Positions 47,452 to 60,890 of a stretch of DNA of 64,000 nt are shown here, piece by piece. The notes under the pieces were generated by a model. The model made no database searches and had not been told where the DNA came from. It saw only the letters and a program-made list of their open reading frames with translations. The DNA comes from Dama dama (Eukaryota > Chordata > Mammalia > Artiodactyla > Cervidae). Where the stretch lies: positions 53,036,501 to 53,100,500 of the forward strand of contig NC_083704.1 of assembly GCF_033118175.1 (NCBI RefSeq), in the 5' to 3' direction. Each line of letters begins with the position of its first letter. The first letter of the stretch is position 1. The position numbers and the translations under genes were made by a program.

Positions 47452-47821
47452 GAATGGATTCCCCTAGTGACACAGTGGATAAAATTCTGCCTGCCAATGC
47501 AGAGCACCCTGGTTTGATCCCTGGTTCAATCCCTGGTTTGCGAAGACCTCAAATGTTGCGAAACAAGTAAGCCTGTGCACCACATCTATGGAGCCCGACA
47601 GCTGCAATTACTGAGTCCCTGTGTTGCAACTATTGACGCCCACATGTCCTAAAGCCTATGTGCTGCACCGCTGAAGCCCCTGCACCAAAAGCCTGTGCTC
47701 TGCAACAAGAGAAGCCACTGCAATGAGAAGCCTATGCACCACAAAGAAGACCACTGTGACCAATAATAACAATAAATATTTTAAATAAATAAATACGTTC
47801 AACAACAACAAACGAATGGAT
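47452..47821 (+). mobile_element. CHR-type SINE, private to unit B
   Basis: Sense SINE body 47460-47813 with tail AAATAAATAAATACGTTC, flanked by GAATGGAT repeats (47452-47459, 47814-47821). It is absent from the equivalent site in unit C, so it post-dates the duplication. Confidence 0.85.
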
Positions 47822-47832
47822 AAAAAAGACAT

Positions 47833-48004
47833 AGTAGGTCCAGTTTTAAGGTTCACACTCCCAATGCAGGATGCCTGGATTCCGTCCCTGGTCAGGGAAC
47901 TAGATCCCACATGCCGCCAAGTAATGAGTTCACATGCCCCAACTACAGATAGATCCAGTACGCTGCAAGTGAGACCCAGAAAAGCCAAATAATTTTTTTT
48001 AAGA
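47833..48004 (+). mobile_element. Decayed CHR-type SINE in unit B (shared site with C)
   Basis: Sense SINE with eroded head (GTCCAGTTTTAAGGTTCACA), CCGTCCCTGGTCAGGGAACT middle and CCAAATAATTTTTTTT tail. The counterpart in unit C is at 59107-59302. Confidence 0.75.
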
Positions 48005-49409
48005 GAAGATGTGGCACACATATATAATAGAATATTACTCAGGCATAAAAAAACACTAAAATTGTAGAGACTGTCATACACAATGAAGTCAGAAAAACAA
48101 ATGTTCATATTAACCCATATGTGTGGAATCTAGAAAAATGGTAACAATGAGTTATTTGCAGAGCAGAAACAGAGATACAGACATTGAGAACACACACATG
48201 GACACCAAGAGGGGAGAGAGAGGGGTGGGATGCACTGAGAGATTGGCATAGTCGTATATGCCTTACTAGGTATGAAATAGGTAACTAATGAGAAGCCACT
48301 GTGAAGCACAGGGAACTGTGCTCAGTGCTGTGTGGTGACCTAAACGGGAAGGAAATCCAAAGAAGAGGGGATATATATACACATAGATGTAACACATATG
48401 GCTGACTCACTTGGCTGTAAAACACAAACTAACACAGTATTGTAAAGCAACTATACTCCAATACATTTTTTTAAAAGAATAGATAATTTGGACAGACCGA
48501 TCGTTAGAAATGAAATAGAAGCTGTAAAATATATATATAAAAAAAAAAAACCAACCAACTCTCCCTACAAACAAAAGTCCAGGACCATATGGCTTCACAG
48601 GAGAATTCTGCCAAACAAAAAAGAACTCACACCAATTCTTCTCTAACTCTCCCAAAAGACTGAAGAGGACAGAACACTCCAAAATATACTCTATGAAGCC
48701 AACTGACACCAAAAACAGACAAAGATACCACCAAAAAAAGAAAACTACAGGTCAATATCTTTGATGAATATACATGCAAAACTTCTCAACAAAATATTAG
48801 CAATTCAAATCCAACAACACAGAGAACGACCAAGTGAGATTAATCCTAAATTCACAAGGATAGTTCAACATACACAAAACGATGTAATACACATTAACAG
48901 AAGTCAAAACTCACATGACAATCTCAACAGATGCAGAAAAAGCATTTGACAAAATTTCTCATCCATTCATGATAACAATTCTTACCAAACCGAGTAGGAA
49001 CACATCTCAACATAAGAGAAGCCATTTCTGACAAACCCACAGCCAAAATGGTACTCAATGGTGAGAAGCTCAAAGCTTTCCCACTAAAATCTCGAATAAG
49101 TCAAGGATGTCCACTCTCACCACTTCTATTCAATATAGTATTGGAAGTCCTAGCCACAGCAATCAGACAATAAATAGAAATAAAAGATACCAGAATTGGA
49201 AAGGAAGTGGTAAAATTGTCACTAGATGCAGATAACATGATCCTACATTTAGAAAGCTCTAACAACTCCACACTAAAATGACTAGATTTAATAAAGGAAT
49301 TCTGCAGAGTAGCAAGATTAACATTAAGACATTGCTTGCATTTCTTTACACTGACAATGAAATGTTACAAAGGTGATGTAAAAGGAAACACCTTTTAAAA
49401 TTGTTTGAG

Positions 49410-49625
49410 GACTTCCCTGGTGGTCCAGTGGCTACAGTTCTGCGCACCAAATGTAGAGGACCCAGGTTCGAACCCTAGTCAGGGAACAAGATGCCACAAG
49501 CCACCACTAAGAGTTCACATGCCTCAACTAAAGATCCTACATGCTGTATTAAAGATCGAAGTCCCCATGTGTCCAGCTAAGACCCAGCACAGCCAAATAA
49601 ATACATGAACAAAGGTAATTAATTA
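49410..49625 (+). mobile_element. CHR-type SINE in unit B (shared site with C)
   Basis: Sense SINE after host text CCTTTTAAAATTG, beginning GAGGACTTCCCTGGTGGTCC, with tail CCAAATAAATACATGAAC. Unit C has it at the same host position (60707-60890). Unit A does not. Confidence 0.85.
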
Positions 49626-50496
49626 ATTAAATTGCACCAAAATAAACACCACAACCACACATATAAGAATAAATATGACCAAAGAGGTGAAAGACATATA
49701 TGCTGAGAACTATAAAACACTAACAAAGGATATTAAAGTGGATTCAAAGAAAGATATCCCATGCTCTTGGATTGAAAGAATTAATACTGGTAAATGACAA
49801 TACTACCCAAAGCAATGTACAGATTGAATGAGATCCATATCAAATTATCCAGACATTTTTCCCAGAACTAGAACAAACACAAAAATTTATATGGAACCAT
49901 AAAAGGCCCAGAACTGCCAAAGCAATACTGGGGAGAAAAACAGAGCAGGAGGTATAGCTCTCCCAGACTTCAGACAATACTACAAAGCTACAGCAACCAA
50001 AACAGTGTGGAACTGGTACGAAAACAGACATACATCAACAGAACAGAACAGAGAGTCCAGAAATAAACTCACACACCCTCAGTCAATGAATCTTCAACAA
50101 AGGAGGCAAGAATATACAACGGAAAAAAGACAGGCTCTTCAGCAAGTGCTGCTGGGAGAGTTGAACAGCTCCATGTAAATCACTGAAGTTAGAACACACC
50201 CTCAGACCATGCTCAAAAATAAACCTGACTCGCCTTAAAGACTTCAACGTAAGACATGACACTACAAAACTCCTAGAGGAGAGAATAGGCAAAGCATTCT
50301 CTGACATAAATCATACCAGTGTTTTCTTAGGTCAGTCTCCCAAGGCAACAGAAATAAAACAAAAATAAACAAATGAGAAAAACAAATGAAAAAAAAAAAA
50401 CTAAAACAAGCTTTTGCAAAGCCAAGAAAGCTATAAATTAAATGAAAAGACAACCCATAGAGTGGGAGAAAATATTTGCAAATGATATGACTGACG

Positions 50497-50714
50497 AGGG
50501 GCTGTCCTGGTGGCTCAGCTGGTAAAGAGTCCACCTGTAATGAAGGAGCCATAGGTTTGATGCCTGGGTCGGGAAGATCCCCTGGAGGAGGGCATGGAAA
50601 CCCACTCCAGTATTCTTGCCTGGAGAATCCCATGGACAGAGGAGCCTGACAGGCTACAGTCCCTGGGGTCACAAAGAGTCAGACATGACTGAAGTGACTT
50701 GGCTGACAGGTAGG
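50497..50714 (+). mobile_element. Bov-tA SINE, private to unit B
   Basis: Sense Bov-tA: tRNA-like head (GGGGCTGTCCTGGTGGCTCA) and BovA body ending CAGACATGACTGAAGTGACT. It is flanked by host text similar to ATGACTGAC on both sides (50487-50496 and 50716-50725). Absent from units A and C. Confidence 0.9.
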
Positions 50715-52189
50715 CATGACCAACAAGAACTTAATTACCAAAATATACAAGTAGCTCATACAACTCAACAACAAAAACCAAACAACCTGATCAAAAATGG
50801 GCAGAAGATCTAGACATTTCTCCAAAGACAAAATATAGAACATGAAAAGATGCTCAACATCATCACTATTAGAGAAATACAAATCAAAACAACAATGAGG
50901 TATCACCTCACACCAGTCAGAATGGCCATAATTAAAAAGTCTACAAATAACAAATGCTGGACAGGGTATGGAGAAGAGGGAATCCTCCTATACTGTTCTT
51001 GGGTGTGTAAGTTGATGCAGCCACTGTGGAAAACAGTATGGAGATTACTAAAAAAAACTAAACATAGATTAAATTATGATCCACCAAACCCGCTCCTGAG
51101 CATATAGCTAGACAAAATATAGTTCAAAAAGATACAAGCACCCCTATGTTCAAAGCAACACTATTCACAATAATCAAAACATGGAAGCAACATTAATGTC
51201 CATCAACAGATGAACGGATAAAGAAGATGTGGTACACACATATACTGAAATACTACTGAGCCAATAAAAAGAATGAAATAACATCACTGCAGCAATGGAT
51301 GTGACTAGAGACTGCCACATGAAGAGAAGTCAGAAAGAGAAAGACAAATTCCATATGAAATCACTTACATGCTGAACCTAAAATATAACACCGAGACTGA
51401 ATCAAGATGGCGGAGGAGTAAGATATGGAGCTCACCTTTTCCCACAAATACATAAAAAATACATCTACATGCAGAATGATTCTCAGAGAACATCTACTGA
51501 ATGCTGGCATAAGACCCAAGACTTTCAAAAGGGCAAGAAAATCACATAACTGTGTAAGGCAAAAGAAAAAAAAGAGAGAAAGAGAGAAAGGAATCAGGAC
51601 AGGTCCTGAGCCCCTGGGAGGGAACATTAAACATGGAAAGCTTTCTGCACACCGGGAAGTCCACTCTCCAGCCTGAAAACACTTGCACTGGGTGAGCAGG
51701 GGCTGGGTGCTGAGGCTCAGGCTTCAGAGGTCAGATCCAGGAGAGGACTGGGGTGGGCTGTGTGGGGACAGCCTGAGGGGGCGAGGGTGTGGTCACCACA
51801 ATGTGGGAAGGAGCCTGGGCTATTATTGGGGTGGGCACAAGAAGCGGGGGCGGGGGACTGCCACAGAAGCTTCTTTCTCTGCACGCTCTCAGGCAGCAGG
51901 GCACCACCTACACACACTCCAGGGGTGGGTGTGAGCCTCTGCTCCCATCTCAGACTCCAGAGGCAGACACAGGCTGCAGCTGCTGCTGCTGAGGGTCCCA
52001 GGATCGGGCACCAACTGCTGCCCCCGCCTTCCTGGAGCCTGTGCTGGTCACACACCTGCGCATCTTCTATCAAGGGGATAACGGCCAGCACACGCCGAGG
52101 AAAGAGACAGCAAGCACCCAAACCAGTAACTGTCCTCATGCCAAAAACTATTAAACCCACCAAGCTACCCATGGTCTCTCCCTCTTGTA

Positions 52190-52341
52190 AAAAGCCCTCC
52201 AAGGTTCTTCCCTGGTGGTCTGGTGGGTAGGACACCAAGCTCCCAAAGGGACTTGGTCAGGGAACTATATCCCACACACTGAGAGGAAGCCCTGTTGGAG
52301 CCAAATAAGTGAAAACAATTTTTTTTTAAAAGCCCTCCAAG
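52190..52341 (+). mobile_element. CHR-type SINE in the L1 5' UTR of unit C
   Basis: Short sense SINE body 52204-52327 (GTTCTTCCCTGGTGGTCTGG head, T/A-rich end). It is flanked by a perfect 14-bp repeat AAAAGCCCTCCAAG (52190-52203 and 52328-52341). Absent from unit B. Confidence 0.9.
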
Positions 52342-54040
52342 ATCATAGAAAATAAATGTTTCTCCCAAACTCAGAGAGTAAGAGAAATGAAAGCAAAGTG
52401 AAGAAGCAAGGGAACCACTACCAGTTAAAAGACCAAAGTTCTCCTGAGGAACAATGACACAGACCTCTTCAGTCTAACAGACACTGACTTCAAAGCAGAG
52501 GTAATGAAAACAAGGAAGGAATTAAGAAAGACTATCAACAGAAATGCAGATGACTATTAAAAAAGGAACTAGAAACTATGAGGAGGAGCCAAGAAAAATA
52601 AGAAAATTCACTTGTTGAGACAAAAGCTGAGCTCAAGGCAATGAATAGCAGAATAATGCTGAAGAAAGAATAAATGACCTGTTAGAATAATGGAAATTAT
52701 CCAGTCAAAACAAACAAACAAACCCAGAAAACCAAAAAAAAAAAAAAAAGAAGGCAGTAAAAGGGACCTATGGGGTAACATAAAGTGTGCCAATCTACAC
52801 ATAGTAGGAATTCCAGAAGGAGAATAAACAGCAAAGGGGATTGAAAATGCATTTGAAGAAATTATGGCTGAAAACTTCCCAAATCTAAAGAATACAGATA
52901 TCCAGGGATGGGAAGCACAGAGGGTTCCAAACAAGATGAACGCAGACAGATCTATACCGAGACATATGATAAAAATAATGGCAAAAGTTAAGGGAGAATT
53001 CTAAAGGTAGCAAGAGAAAAACAAAGAAGTTAATTACAAGGAATCCTCCATAAAGTTATCAGCTGATTTCTCTACAGTAACACTGCAGGCCAGAAGAGAG
53101 TGGCAAAATACATTTAAAGTCTTGAAAGGGAAAATTCTGCAAACTAAAATAGTCTGCTCTGAAAGATTATCATTTAGAATAGGAGGAGAAATAAAGAATT
53201 TCTCAGAAAAGCAAAAAAAACACAATACTAAGCATATCTTAAAGGAACTATTGAAATGTCTTCTCTAAATAGAAAAGAACAAAAAGATATGAGAAGAAAA
53301 AAATCACAATTGGAAAGTAACTCACTTGGATTAGTCAGTATATAGATCAAAAAGAAAAAAGAACTAGTTGTGAAAGTGATGACAAATACAAGGAACAGCA
53401 AAAGGATACATATGAAGATGTAAAAAAGGACATTGAAATTATAAACTGTTGGGAAGGAGAGTAAGAAAATGCAGATTCTTTTTAATATATCTGAGCCTAT
53501 ATGACTATCAGTCCAAAGCAAGCAGATATAGGAAAAGATTAACATATTTGAAAAAGGGTAACCACAAATCAAAAACACACAACAGAGTCACAAAAACCAA
53601 AAAGAAGAGAACACAAGCATAGAATAAAAGGAAATCATCAAGCAACATCAAACCAAAGAAAAAGAACAGAAACAAACAATGGAGAAACAGAATCAACTGG
53701 AAAATAAAGTTTAAAGTGGCAATAAATATGTACATATCAATTTTAAATGTCAATGGACTAAACGCTCCAATCAAAAAACAGAGTGGAAGACTAGATCAAA
53801 AAAACAAGTGCCTACAATATGTTGCCTACAAGAAACCTAACCTTATGGCAAAGGACACATATAGATTGAAGAAGGGATGGAAAAATATATTTCATGCAAA
53901 CGGAAATGATAAGGTGAGAGTCCCAGTACTCATATCAGACAAAATAGACTTTAAAGCAAAGGCCATAAAGAAGGACAATATATTAATATAATCATAAACG
54001 GATCAATACAAGGAGAGGATTTTACACTTGTCAACATACA

Positions 54041-54257
54041 TGCATGTAATATGCGTACATGTGTGCTCATTTGTGTCTGACTCTGCAACCCCATGGGCTG
54101 TAGTCCACCGGGCTCCTTTGTGCATGAAATTCTCTAGGCATGAATACTGAAGTGGGTTGCCATTTCCTTCTCCAGGGGATCTTCCCTGCAATGGGTCTCC
54201 TGCACTGCAGGTGGATTCTTAACCACTGAGCCACCTGGGAAGCCCTGCACCTAAAAC
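54041..54257 (-). mobile_element. Bov-tA SINE in unit C (shared site with B)
   Basis: Reverse-oriented Bov-tA, body 54053-54245, flanked by TGCATGTAATAT and TGCACCTAAAAC, decayed versions of the target-site duplication seen perfectly in unit B. Confidence 0.9.
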
Positions 54258-54729
54258 AGGCGCACCCAGATACATAAAATAGATACCAACAGACATAAGC
54301 GAGAAATGGATAGGAATACAATCATACTGAGAGACCTTAACATCCCATTCACATCAATGGGCAGATCTTCTAGACAGAAAATCAGGAAGGCAACAGAGAT
54401 CCTAAATGATATAATAGAACAGTGAAACTTGATTGATATTTTCAGGATGCTGTGTTAAAAAAAAAAAACAGAGTATACATTCTTTTCAAATACACATGGA
54501 GCCTTCTCTAGGATTGACCACAAACTAGGGCATAAAACTAACTCCAACAAATTTAAAAGTACAGAAATTGTTTCAATCATCTTCTCTGACCACAGTGGCA
54601 TGAAACTAGAAATCAACCACAGGAAAAGAAATGAGAGGAAAAAAACGACTACATGGAGACTAAACAACATGCTATGAGAAAACAAATGGGTCAACAAATC
54701 AAAAAGGGAATTAGAGAAAATCTTGAGAC

Positions 54730-55026
54730 TCACCAACTTAAAGAATGAACTTACAGTTGCCAGGGAGAAGGATGGGGGAAGGGATAGTTAGGAAGTTTGG
54801 GATGGACATGTACACACTGCTCTATTTAAAATGAATAAGAACAAAGACCTACTACGTAGCACATGACACTCTGCTCAACGTTATGTGGCAGCCTGGATGG
54901 AAGGGGAGTTTGCGGGAGAACAGATACATGTGTATGTACAGATGAGCCCCTTCCCTGTTCACTTGGAACTATCAAAACATTGTTAATCAGCCATATCCCA
55001 ACACAAAATAAAAAGTTGAAAAAAAG
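54730..55026 (+). mobile_element. Nested 5'-truncated L1 3' end in unit C
   Basis: About 297 bp of L1 3' UTR with a poly(A)-like end is inserted in ORF2. AAAATCTTGAGAC (54717-54729) and AATACCTTGAGAC (55027-55039) flank it as a slightly decayed target-site duplication. Confidence 0.85.
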
Positions 55027-55313
55027 AATACCTTGAGACAAACAACAATGACAATACAACCATACAAAACCTAAGGGATGTAGCAAAAGCAGTTCCTTTC
55101 CTAGAGGGAAGTTCAAAGTGATATAGGCCTTCCTCAAAAAAACAAACATAAAAAATCTCAAGTAAACAACCTAACCTGCCAACTAAAACAATTAGAAAAA
55201 GAACAGCAAAACCTAAGGTCAGCAGAAGGAAGGAAATAGTAAATATCAGGGAGAAAATAAATAAAATATAGATCAAAAAACAATAGGAAAAAAAATCAAT
55301 AAAACCTAGAGCT

Positions 55314-55622
55314 GGAGCTTCTCTGGTGGTCCAGTGGTTAAGAATCAGCCTTGCAATGCAGGGGACACGGGTTCAATCCCCGGTCTCAGAAGATCCACAT
55401 GCTGCAGAGCAGCTAAGCTTGGACACCACAACTACTTAGCTTGCAGTCTAGAGCCCACAAGTCGAAATACTGAGCCACATGCCACAACTGCTGAAATCCA
55501 GGCACCAGAGCCTGCGCTCCACAAAGAGCCACCACGGTGAGCGCCCTAGCACCTCAACTAGAGAGAGCCCGTGCACAGCAACAGACCCGGCGCAGCCATA
55601 AACAAACAACATTTAAAACAAA
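55314..55622 (+). mobile_element. CHR-type SINE in unit C (shared site with B)
   Basis: Sense SINE starting GAGCTTCTCTGGTGGTCCAG, with GGTTCAATCCCCGGTCTCAG and tail ending near CATTTAAAAC. It occupies the same host position as 46649-46990. Confidence 0.85.
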
Positions 55623-55696
55623 TAATCCAACCAAAAAAATAGGTGGGAAACATTTTTAATTAAACAGATTTCTCCAAAGAAGACATACAGATGGCC

Positions 55697-58600
55697 AATA
55701 GGCATGAACAAATGGGTCGACAAGGGAATATGCAACTGGAGAAGAGCGGAGAAATAACTCCAGAAGGGATGCAGACACTGAGCCAAAGTTGAAACAATGG
55801 CCAGTTGGGGATGTGTCTGGTGGTGAAAGTCAAGTCCAATGTTGTAAAGAACAATAAAGCATAGGGACCTAGAATGTTAGGTCCATGAATCAAGGAAAAT
55901 TGGAAGTGGTCAAACAGGAGGTGGCAAGAGCGAACATAGACATTTCAGGAATCAGTGAACTAAAATGGACTGGAATAGGCAAATTTAATTCAGATGACTG
56001 CTATATCTACTATTGTGGGAAAGAATTCCTTAGAAGAAATGGAGTAGCCCTCATAGTCAACAAAAGAGTCTGAAATACAGTACTTGGGTGCAATCTCAAA
56101 AATGATAGAATGATCTCAGTTCATTTCCAAGGCAAACCATTCAATATCACAGTAATCCAAGTCTATGTCCCAACCACTAATGCTGAGGCAGCTGAAGTTG
56201 AACAGTTCTATGAAGACCTACAAGACCTTCTAGAACTAACATCAAAAAAAGATGCCCTTTTCATCACAGGAGACTGGAATGCAAAAGTAGGAGGTCGAGA
56301 GATACTTGGAGTAACAAGCAAGTTTGGTCTTAGAGTACAAAATGAAGCAGGGCAAAGGTTAAAAGAGTTTTGCCCAAAAAAATGCCCTGGTCATAGCAAA
56401 CACTCTCTTCCAACAACACAAAAGAAGACTCTACACATGGACATCACCAGATGGTCAATACCAGGATCAGACTTATTATATTCTTTGCAGTTGAAGATGG
56501 AGAAGCTCTATACAGTCAGCAAAAACAAGACTGGGAGCTGACTGTGGCTCCAAACATGAACTCCTTATTGCCAAACTCAGACTTAAATTGAAGAAAGTAG
56601 GGAAAACCACTAGACCATTCAGGTATGACCTAAATCAAATCCCTTATGATTATACAGTGGAAGTGACAAATAGATACAAGGGATTAGATCTGATAGACGG
56701 AGTGCCTGAAGAACCATGGACAGAGGTTTGTGACATTGTACAGGAGGCAGTGATCAAGACCATACCCAAGAAAAAGAAATGCAAAAAGGCAAAATGGTTG
56801 TCTGAGGAGGCCTTACAAATAGCTGAGAAAAGAGGAGAAGTGAAAGGCAAAGGAGAAAAGGAAAGATATATCCATCTGAATGCAGTTCCAAAGAATAGCA
56901 AGGAGAGATAAGAAAGTCTTCCTCAGGGATCAATGCAAAGAAATAGAGGAAAATGATAGAATAGGAAAGACTAGAGATCTCTTCAAGAAAATTAGAGATA
57001 CCAAGGGAACATTTCATGCAAAGATGGGCTCAACAAAGGACAGAAATTGTATGGACCTAACAGAAGCAGAAGATATTAAGAAGAGGTGGCAAGAATACAC
57101 AGAAGAACCATACAAAAATATCTAATGACCCAGATAAGCATGATGGTGTGATCACTCACCTAGCGCCAGACATGCTGGAATGCAAAGTCAAGTTGGCCTT
57201 AGGAAGCATCACTATGAACAAAGCTAGTAGAGATGATGCAACTCCAGCTGAGCTATTTCAAATCCTAAAAGATGCTCCTGCTAAAGTGCTGCACTCAATA
57301 TGCCAGCAAATAAGGAAAACTCAGCAGTGGCCACGGGACTGGAAAAGATCAGTTTTCATTCCAATCCCAAAGAAGGGCAATACCAAAGAATGTTCAAACT
57401 ACTGCACAATTGCACTCATCTCACATGCTAGCAAAGTAATGCTCAAAATTCTCAAAGCTAGGCTTCAACAGTAGGTGAATTGAGAATTTCCAGATGTTCA
57501 AGACGGATTGAGAAAAGGCAGAGCAACCAGATATCAAATTGCTAACATCTGCTGGATCATAGAAAAAGCAAGAGAATTCTAGAACATCTACTTCTGCTTT
57601 TTGACAATGCTAAAGCCTTTGACGTGTGGATTACAACAAACTGTGGGAAATTCTTAAAGAGAGAAGAATACCAGACCACCTAACTTGCCTCCTGAGAAGC
57701 CTGTATACAGGTCAAGAAGCAACAGTTACAACTGGACATGGAACAATGGACTGGTTCCAAATTGAGAAAGGAGTACATCAAGGCTGTGCATTATCACCCT
57801 GATTATTTAACTTATATGCAGAGTACATCATGCAAAATGCTGGGCTGGATGAAGCACAAGCTGGAATCAAGATTTCCAGGAGAAATATCAATAACCTCAG
57901 ACAGGCAGATGACCTGATCCTTATGGCAGAAACTGAAGAGGAACCAAAGAGCCTCTTGATGAAAGTGAAAGAGAAGAGTGAAACAGCTGGCTTAAAACTC
58001 AACACTCAAAAAACGAAGATCATGGCATCTGGTCACACCACTTCATGGCAAACAGATGGGGAAAAAGTGGAAACAGTGACAGGTTTAATTTTCTTGGGCT
58101 CCAAAATCACTGTAGATAGTGACTGCAGCCATGAAATTCAAAGACACTTGCTCCTTGGAAGAAAAGCTATTACAAATCTAGGCAGCTTATTAAAAAGCAG
58201 AGACATTACTTTGCCAACAAAAGTCCATATAGTCAAAGCTATGTATGATTTTTCCAGTAGTCATGTATGGATGTGAGAGTTGGACCATAAAGAAGGCTGA
58301 ATGCCAAAGAATTGATGCTTTTGAACTCTTAAGAAGAGTTCTTGAGAAGACTTGAGAAGGAGAAGACTCTTGAGAGTCCCTTGGACTGCAAGAAGATCAA
58401 ACCAGTCAATCCTAAAGGAAATGAATCCTGAATATTCATTAGAAGGACTGATGCTGAAGCTGAACCTCCAAGACTTTGGCCACCTGATGTGAAGTGCTGA
58501 CTCATTAGAAAATACCCTGATGCTGGGAAAGACTGAAGTCAGGTGGCAAAGGGGAGGACAGAGGACAAGATGGTTGGATGGCATCAGTGACTCAACAGAC

Positions 58601-58720
58601 ATGAGTTTGAGCAAGCTCTGGGAGATGATGAAGGACAGGGAGGCCTGGAGTGCTGCAGTCCATGGGGTCACAAAAAGCCAGACACAACTGAGCAACTAAA
58701 CAACAACAATAATAGGCATG
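55697..58720 (+). mobile_element. BovB (RTE) LINE, near full length, with 10-bp TSD
   Basis: Sense BovB body 55707-58710 (3,004 bp) flanked by perfect AATAGGCATG repeats (55697-55706, 58711-58720). It contains a 5' region, an APE-type endonuclease part (ISGISELKWTGIGKFNSDD), a reverse-transcriptase part (GSITMNKASRDDATPAEL) and the 3' end CAGACACAACTGAGCAACTA plus (CAA)n tail. The RT box reads QADD (LRQADDLILMAET) instead of the usual YADD, and stops and frameshifts are present, so it is inactive. It is absent from the equivalent site in unit B (about 47080). Confidence 0.95.
55885..58276 (+). pseudogene. BovB endonuclease/reverse-transcriptase remnant
   Basis: Open fragments at 55885-56073 and 56110-56541 (endonuclease, with FITGDWNAKVGG), 56588-56911, 56880-57125, 57148-57474 (RT fingers and palm) and 57830-58276 (RT box and C-terminus). 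They lie in different frames with intervening stops. The Tyr of the catalytic YADD is replaced by Gln. Confidence 0.9.
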
Positions 58721-59106
58721 CAAAGATGCTCAACATCACTAATTTATTAGAGAAATGCAAATCAAAACTACAATAAGGTATCACCTCACAGCAGTCAGAA
58801 TGGCCATCATCAAAAAGTCCACAAAAAATAAATGCTGGGGAGGATGTGGAGATAAGGGCACCCTCTTACATTATTGGTGGGAATGTAAATTATCACAGCC
58901 ACTAAGGAGAACAATATGTAGGTTCCTTAAAAAAATTAAAAACTACCATATGACGCAGCAATCTCACTCCCGGGCACATACTCAAGACAAAACCATAATT
59001 CAAAGTGATACAAGCACCCCAATGTTCACTGCAGCACTATAAACAATAGCCGGGACATAGACACAATCTAAATGTACATCAACAGAGGAATGGATAAAAA
59101 CATATG

Positions 59107-59302
59107 GCAGGACGTCCCTGGTGGTCCAATCACTAAGGCTTCACTCTCCCAATGCAGGGAGTCTTAAGTTCGATACCTGATCAGAGAACTAGTTTCCACA
59201 TGCTCAACTGAGAGTTTTCATGCTGCCAGTAATGATCCCACGTGCCACAACAAGACCAGGCACAGCCAAATAAACAAATACTAAACAAAAAAAAAAAAAA
59301 AA
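59107..59302 (+). mobile_element. CHR-type SINE in unit C (shared site with B)
   Basis: Sense SINE (GGACGTCCCTGGTGGTCCAA head, tail of about 18 A). Same host position as 47833-48004. Confidence 0.85.
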
Positions 59303-60706
59303 AGATATGGCACATATATATGGAGTATTACACAACCATAAAAAGGAACAAAATCATGCCATTTGCAGAGATACAGATGGACCTACAGACTGTCATACAC
59401 AGTGAAGTAAGTTAGAAAGAGAAAAACAAACATCATATATTTAGGCATGTATGTAGTATCTAGGAAAATGGTACAGAAGAACCTACTTCCAAAGCAGAAA
59501 CAGAGATACAGATGCAGAGAACAAATGTATGGACTCCAAAGGGGAAGTGGAGGGATGTGGAATGAATAAGGAAATTGGGATAGACATATACACATTATTA
59601 TGTATAAAACAGATAACAAATGAGAACTCGCTCAATTCTACGTGGTGTCCTAAATGGGAAGGAAATCCAAAATGAGGGGATAAATGTTTATGTATGGCTA
59701 ATTAACTGCTGCACAGCAGAAAATAACATTGTAAAGCAACTATACCCCAATAGAATTTTTAAAAAAGAATAAACAGATAATTTCAACAGACTGATTACCA
59801 GAAGTGAAACATAATCTGTAATTTTTAAAAAACACCCTATAAACAAAAGTCCAGGACCAGCGGGCTTCATGGGAGAATTCTACCAAACATAAAAAGAACT
59901 TACACCAATTCTCAAACTCTCCCAAAAGGCTGAAGAGGAGAGAACACTCCCAAATACATTCTATGACGCCACCTGATACCAAAACCAAACAAAAATACCA
60001 CCAAAAGAGAAAACTACAGGCCAGTATCTTTGATGAATATAGATGCAAAAATTCTCAACAAAATATTAACAAACCAAATCCAACAACACATAAAAGCAAT
60101 CATACACCATGACCAAGTAGGATTAATCCCAAGTTCAACAAGCATAGTTCCACAAACACAAATCAATGTAATATACCACATTAATGAAAGTAAAAAACCA
60201 CATGATCATCTCAATAGATGCAGAAAAAGCATTTGACAAAACTCAACATCCATTCACAATAAAAACTCTTACCAAACTGGCTATAGAGGGAACACACCTC
60301 AACATAAGAAAAGACATTTCTGACAAGCCCACAGCCAAAATAATACTCAGTGAAAAGCTGAGAACTTACCCGCTAAATTCTGGAACAAGACAAGAATGTC
60401 TACTCTCACCACTTCTATTCAGCATAGTACTGGAAGTCCTAGCCATAGCAATCAGATAATAAAAAGAAATACAAGGTTCAGCCTTCTGAATCGGAAAGCA
60501 AGAGATAAAACTGTCACGGATGCATATAACATGATACTATATATAGAAAGCCCTAAGGACTCCACACTAAAACTACTAGATCTAATAAAGGAATTCAGCA
60601 AAGTAGCAGGATATAAGATTAACATTCAGAAACTGGTTGCAATTTTTACACTGACAATGACATGTCAGAAAGTTAATATAAAAAAATAATACCTTTTAAA
60701 ATTGCA

Positions 60707-60890
60707 GCGGGATTTACTTGGTGGTCCAGTGGCTAAGGCTCTGTACTCCAAACACAGGAGGTTCAGGTTCGAACCCTGGTCAGGGAACTAGATTCAACAA
60801 TCTGCCAACCAAGAGTTCACATGCTGCAACTAAAAGACCCCTCATGCTTCAGCTGATATCCCACACAGACAAGTAAATAAATGAAAGAAG
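60707..60890 (+). mobile_element. CHR-type SINE in unit C (shared site with B)
   Basis: Sense SINE after host text CCTTTTAAAATTG, with TACTTGGTGGTCCAGTGGCT and GGTTCGAACCCTGGTCAGGG. Same host position as 49410-49625. Confidence 0.85.

Larger units (their letters stand above)
46991..48480 (+). mobile_element. Nested L1 tail in unit B
   Basis: A second L1 3' end, from the ORF2 C-terminal part (NIGVHVSFEL region on the complementary read; host text GGCATATACCCAGAGAAAAC) through the complete 3' UTR. It ends at AACTATACTCCAATACATTT with an A/T tail. It is inserted in the host L1 ORF2, which resumes at about 48481. The counterpart in unit C is 55623-59765, where a BovB interrupts it. Confidence 0.8.
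43118..51394 (+). mobile_element. L1 mosaic unit B
   Basis: Sense L1 starting at the 5' end (GACTGAATCAAGATGGCGGA region) with GC-rich 5' UTR to about 43850. ORF1 and ORF2 remnants follow, interrupted by SINEs and by two nested L1 tails. The ORF2 C-terminal part (about 49.6-51.1 kb) ends in the same truncated 3' UTR as unit A. It is followed directly by unit C through the same junction sequence. All reading frames are broken. It shares nested insertions with unit C at equivalent sites, so B and C are tandem duplicates. About 500 bp of ORF1-region sequence present in C (about 52.58-53.08 kb) is missing at the SINE at 44153. Confidence 0.85.
55623..59765 (+). mobile_element. Nested L1 tail in unit C, split by BovB
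   Basis: Counterpart of 46991-48480. L1 sequence runs to AATAGGCATG (55706), is interrupted by BovB, resumes at 58711 and continues through ORF2 end and 3' UTR to about 59765. Confidence 0.8.
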
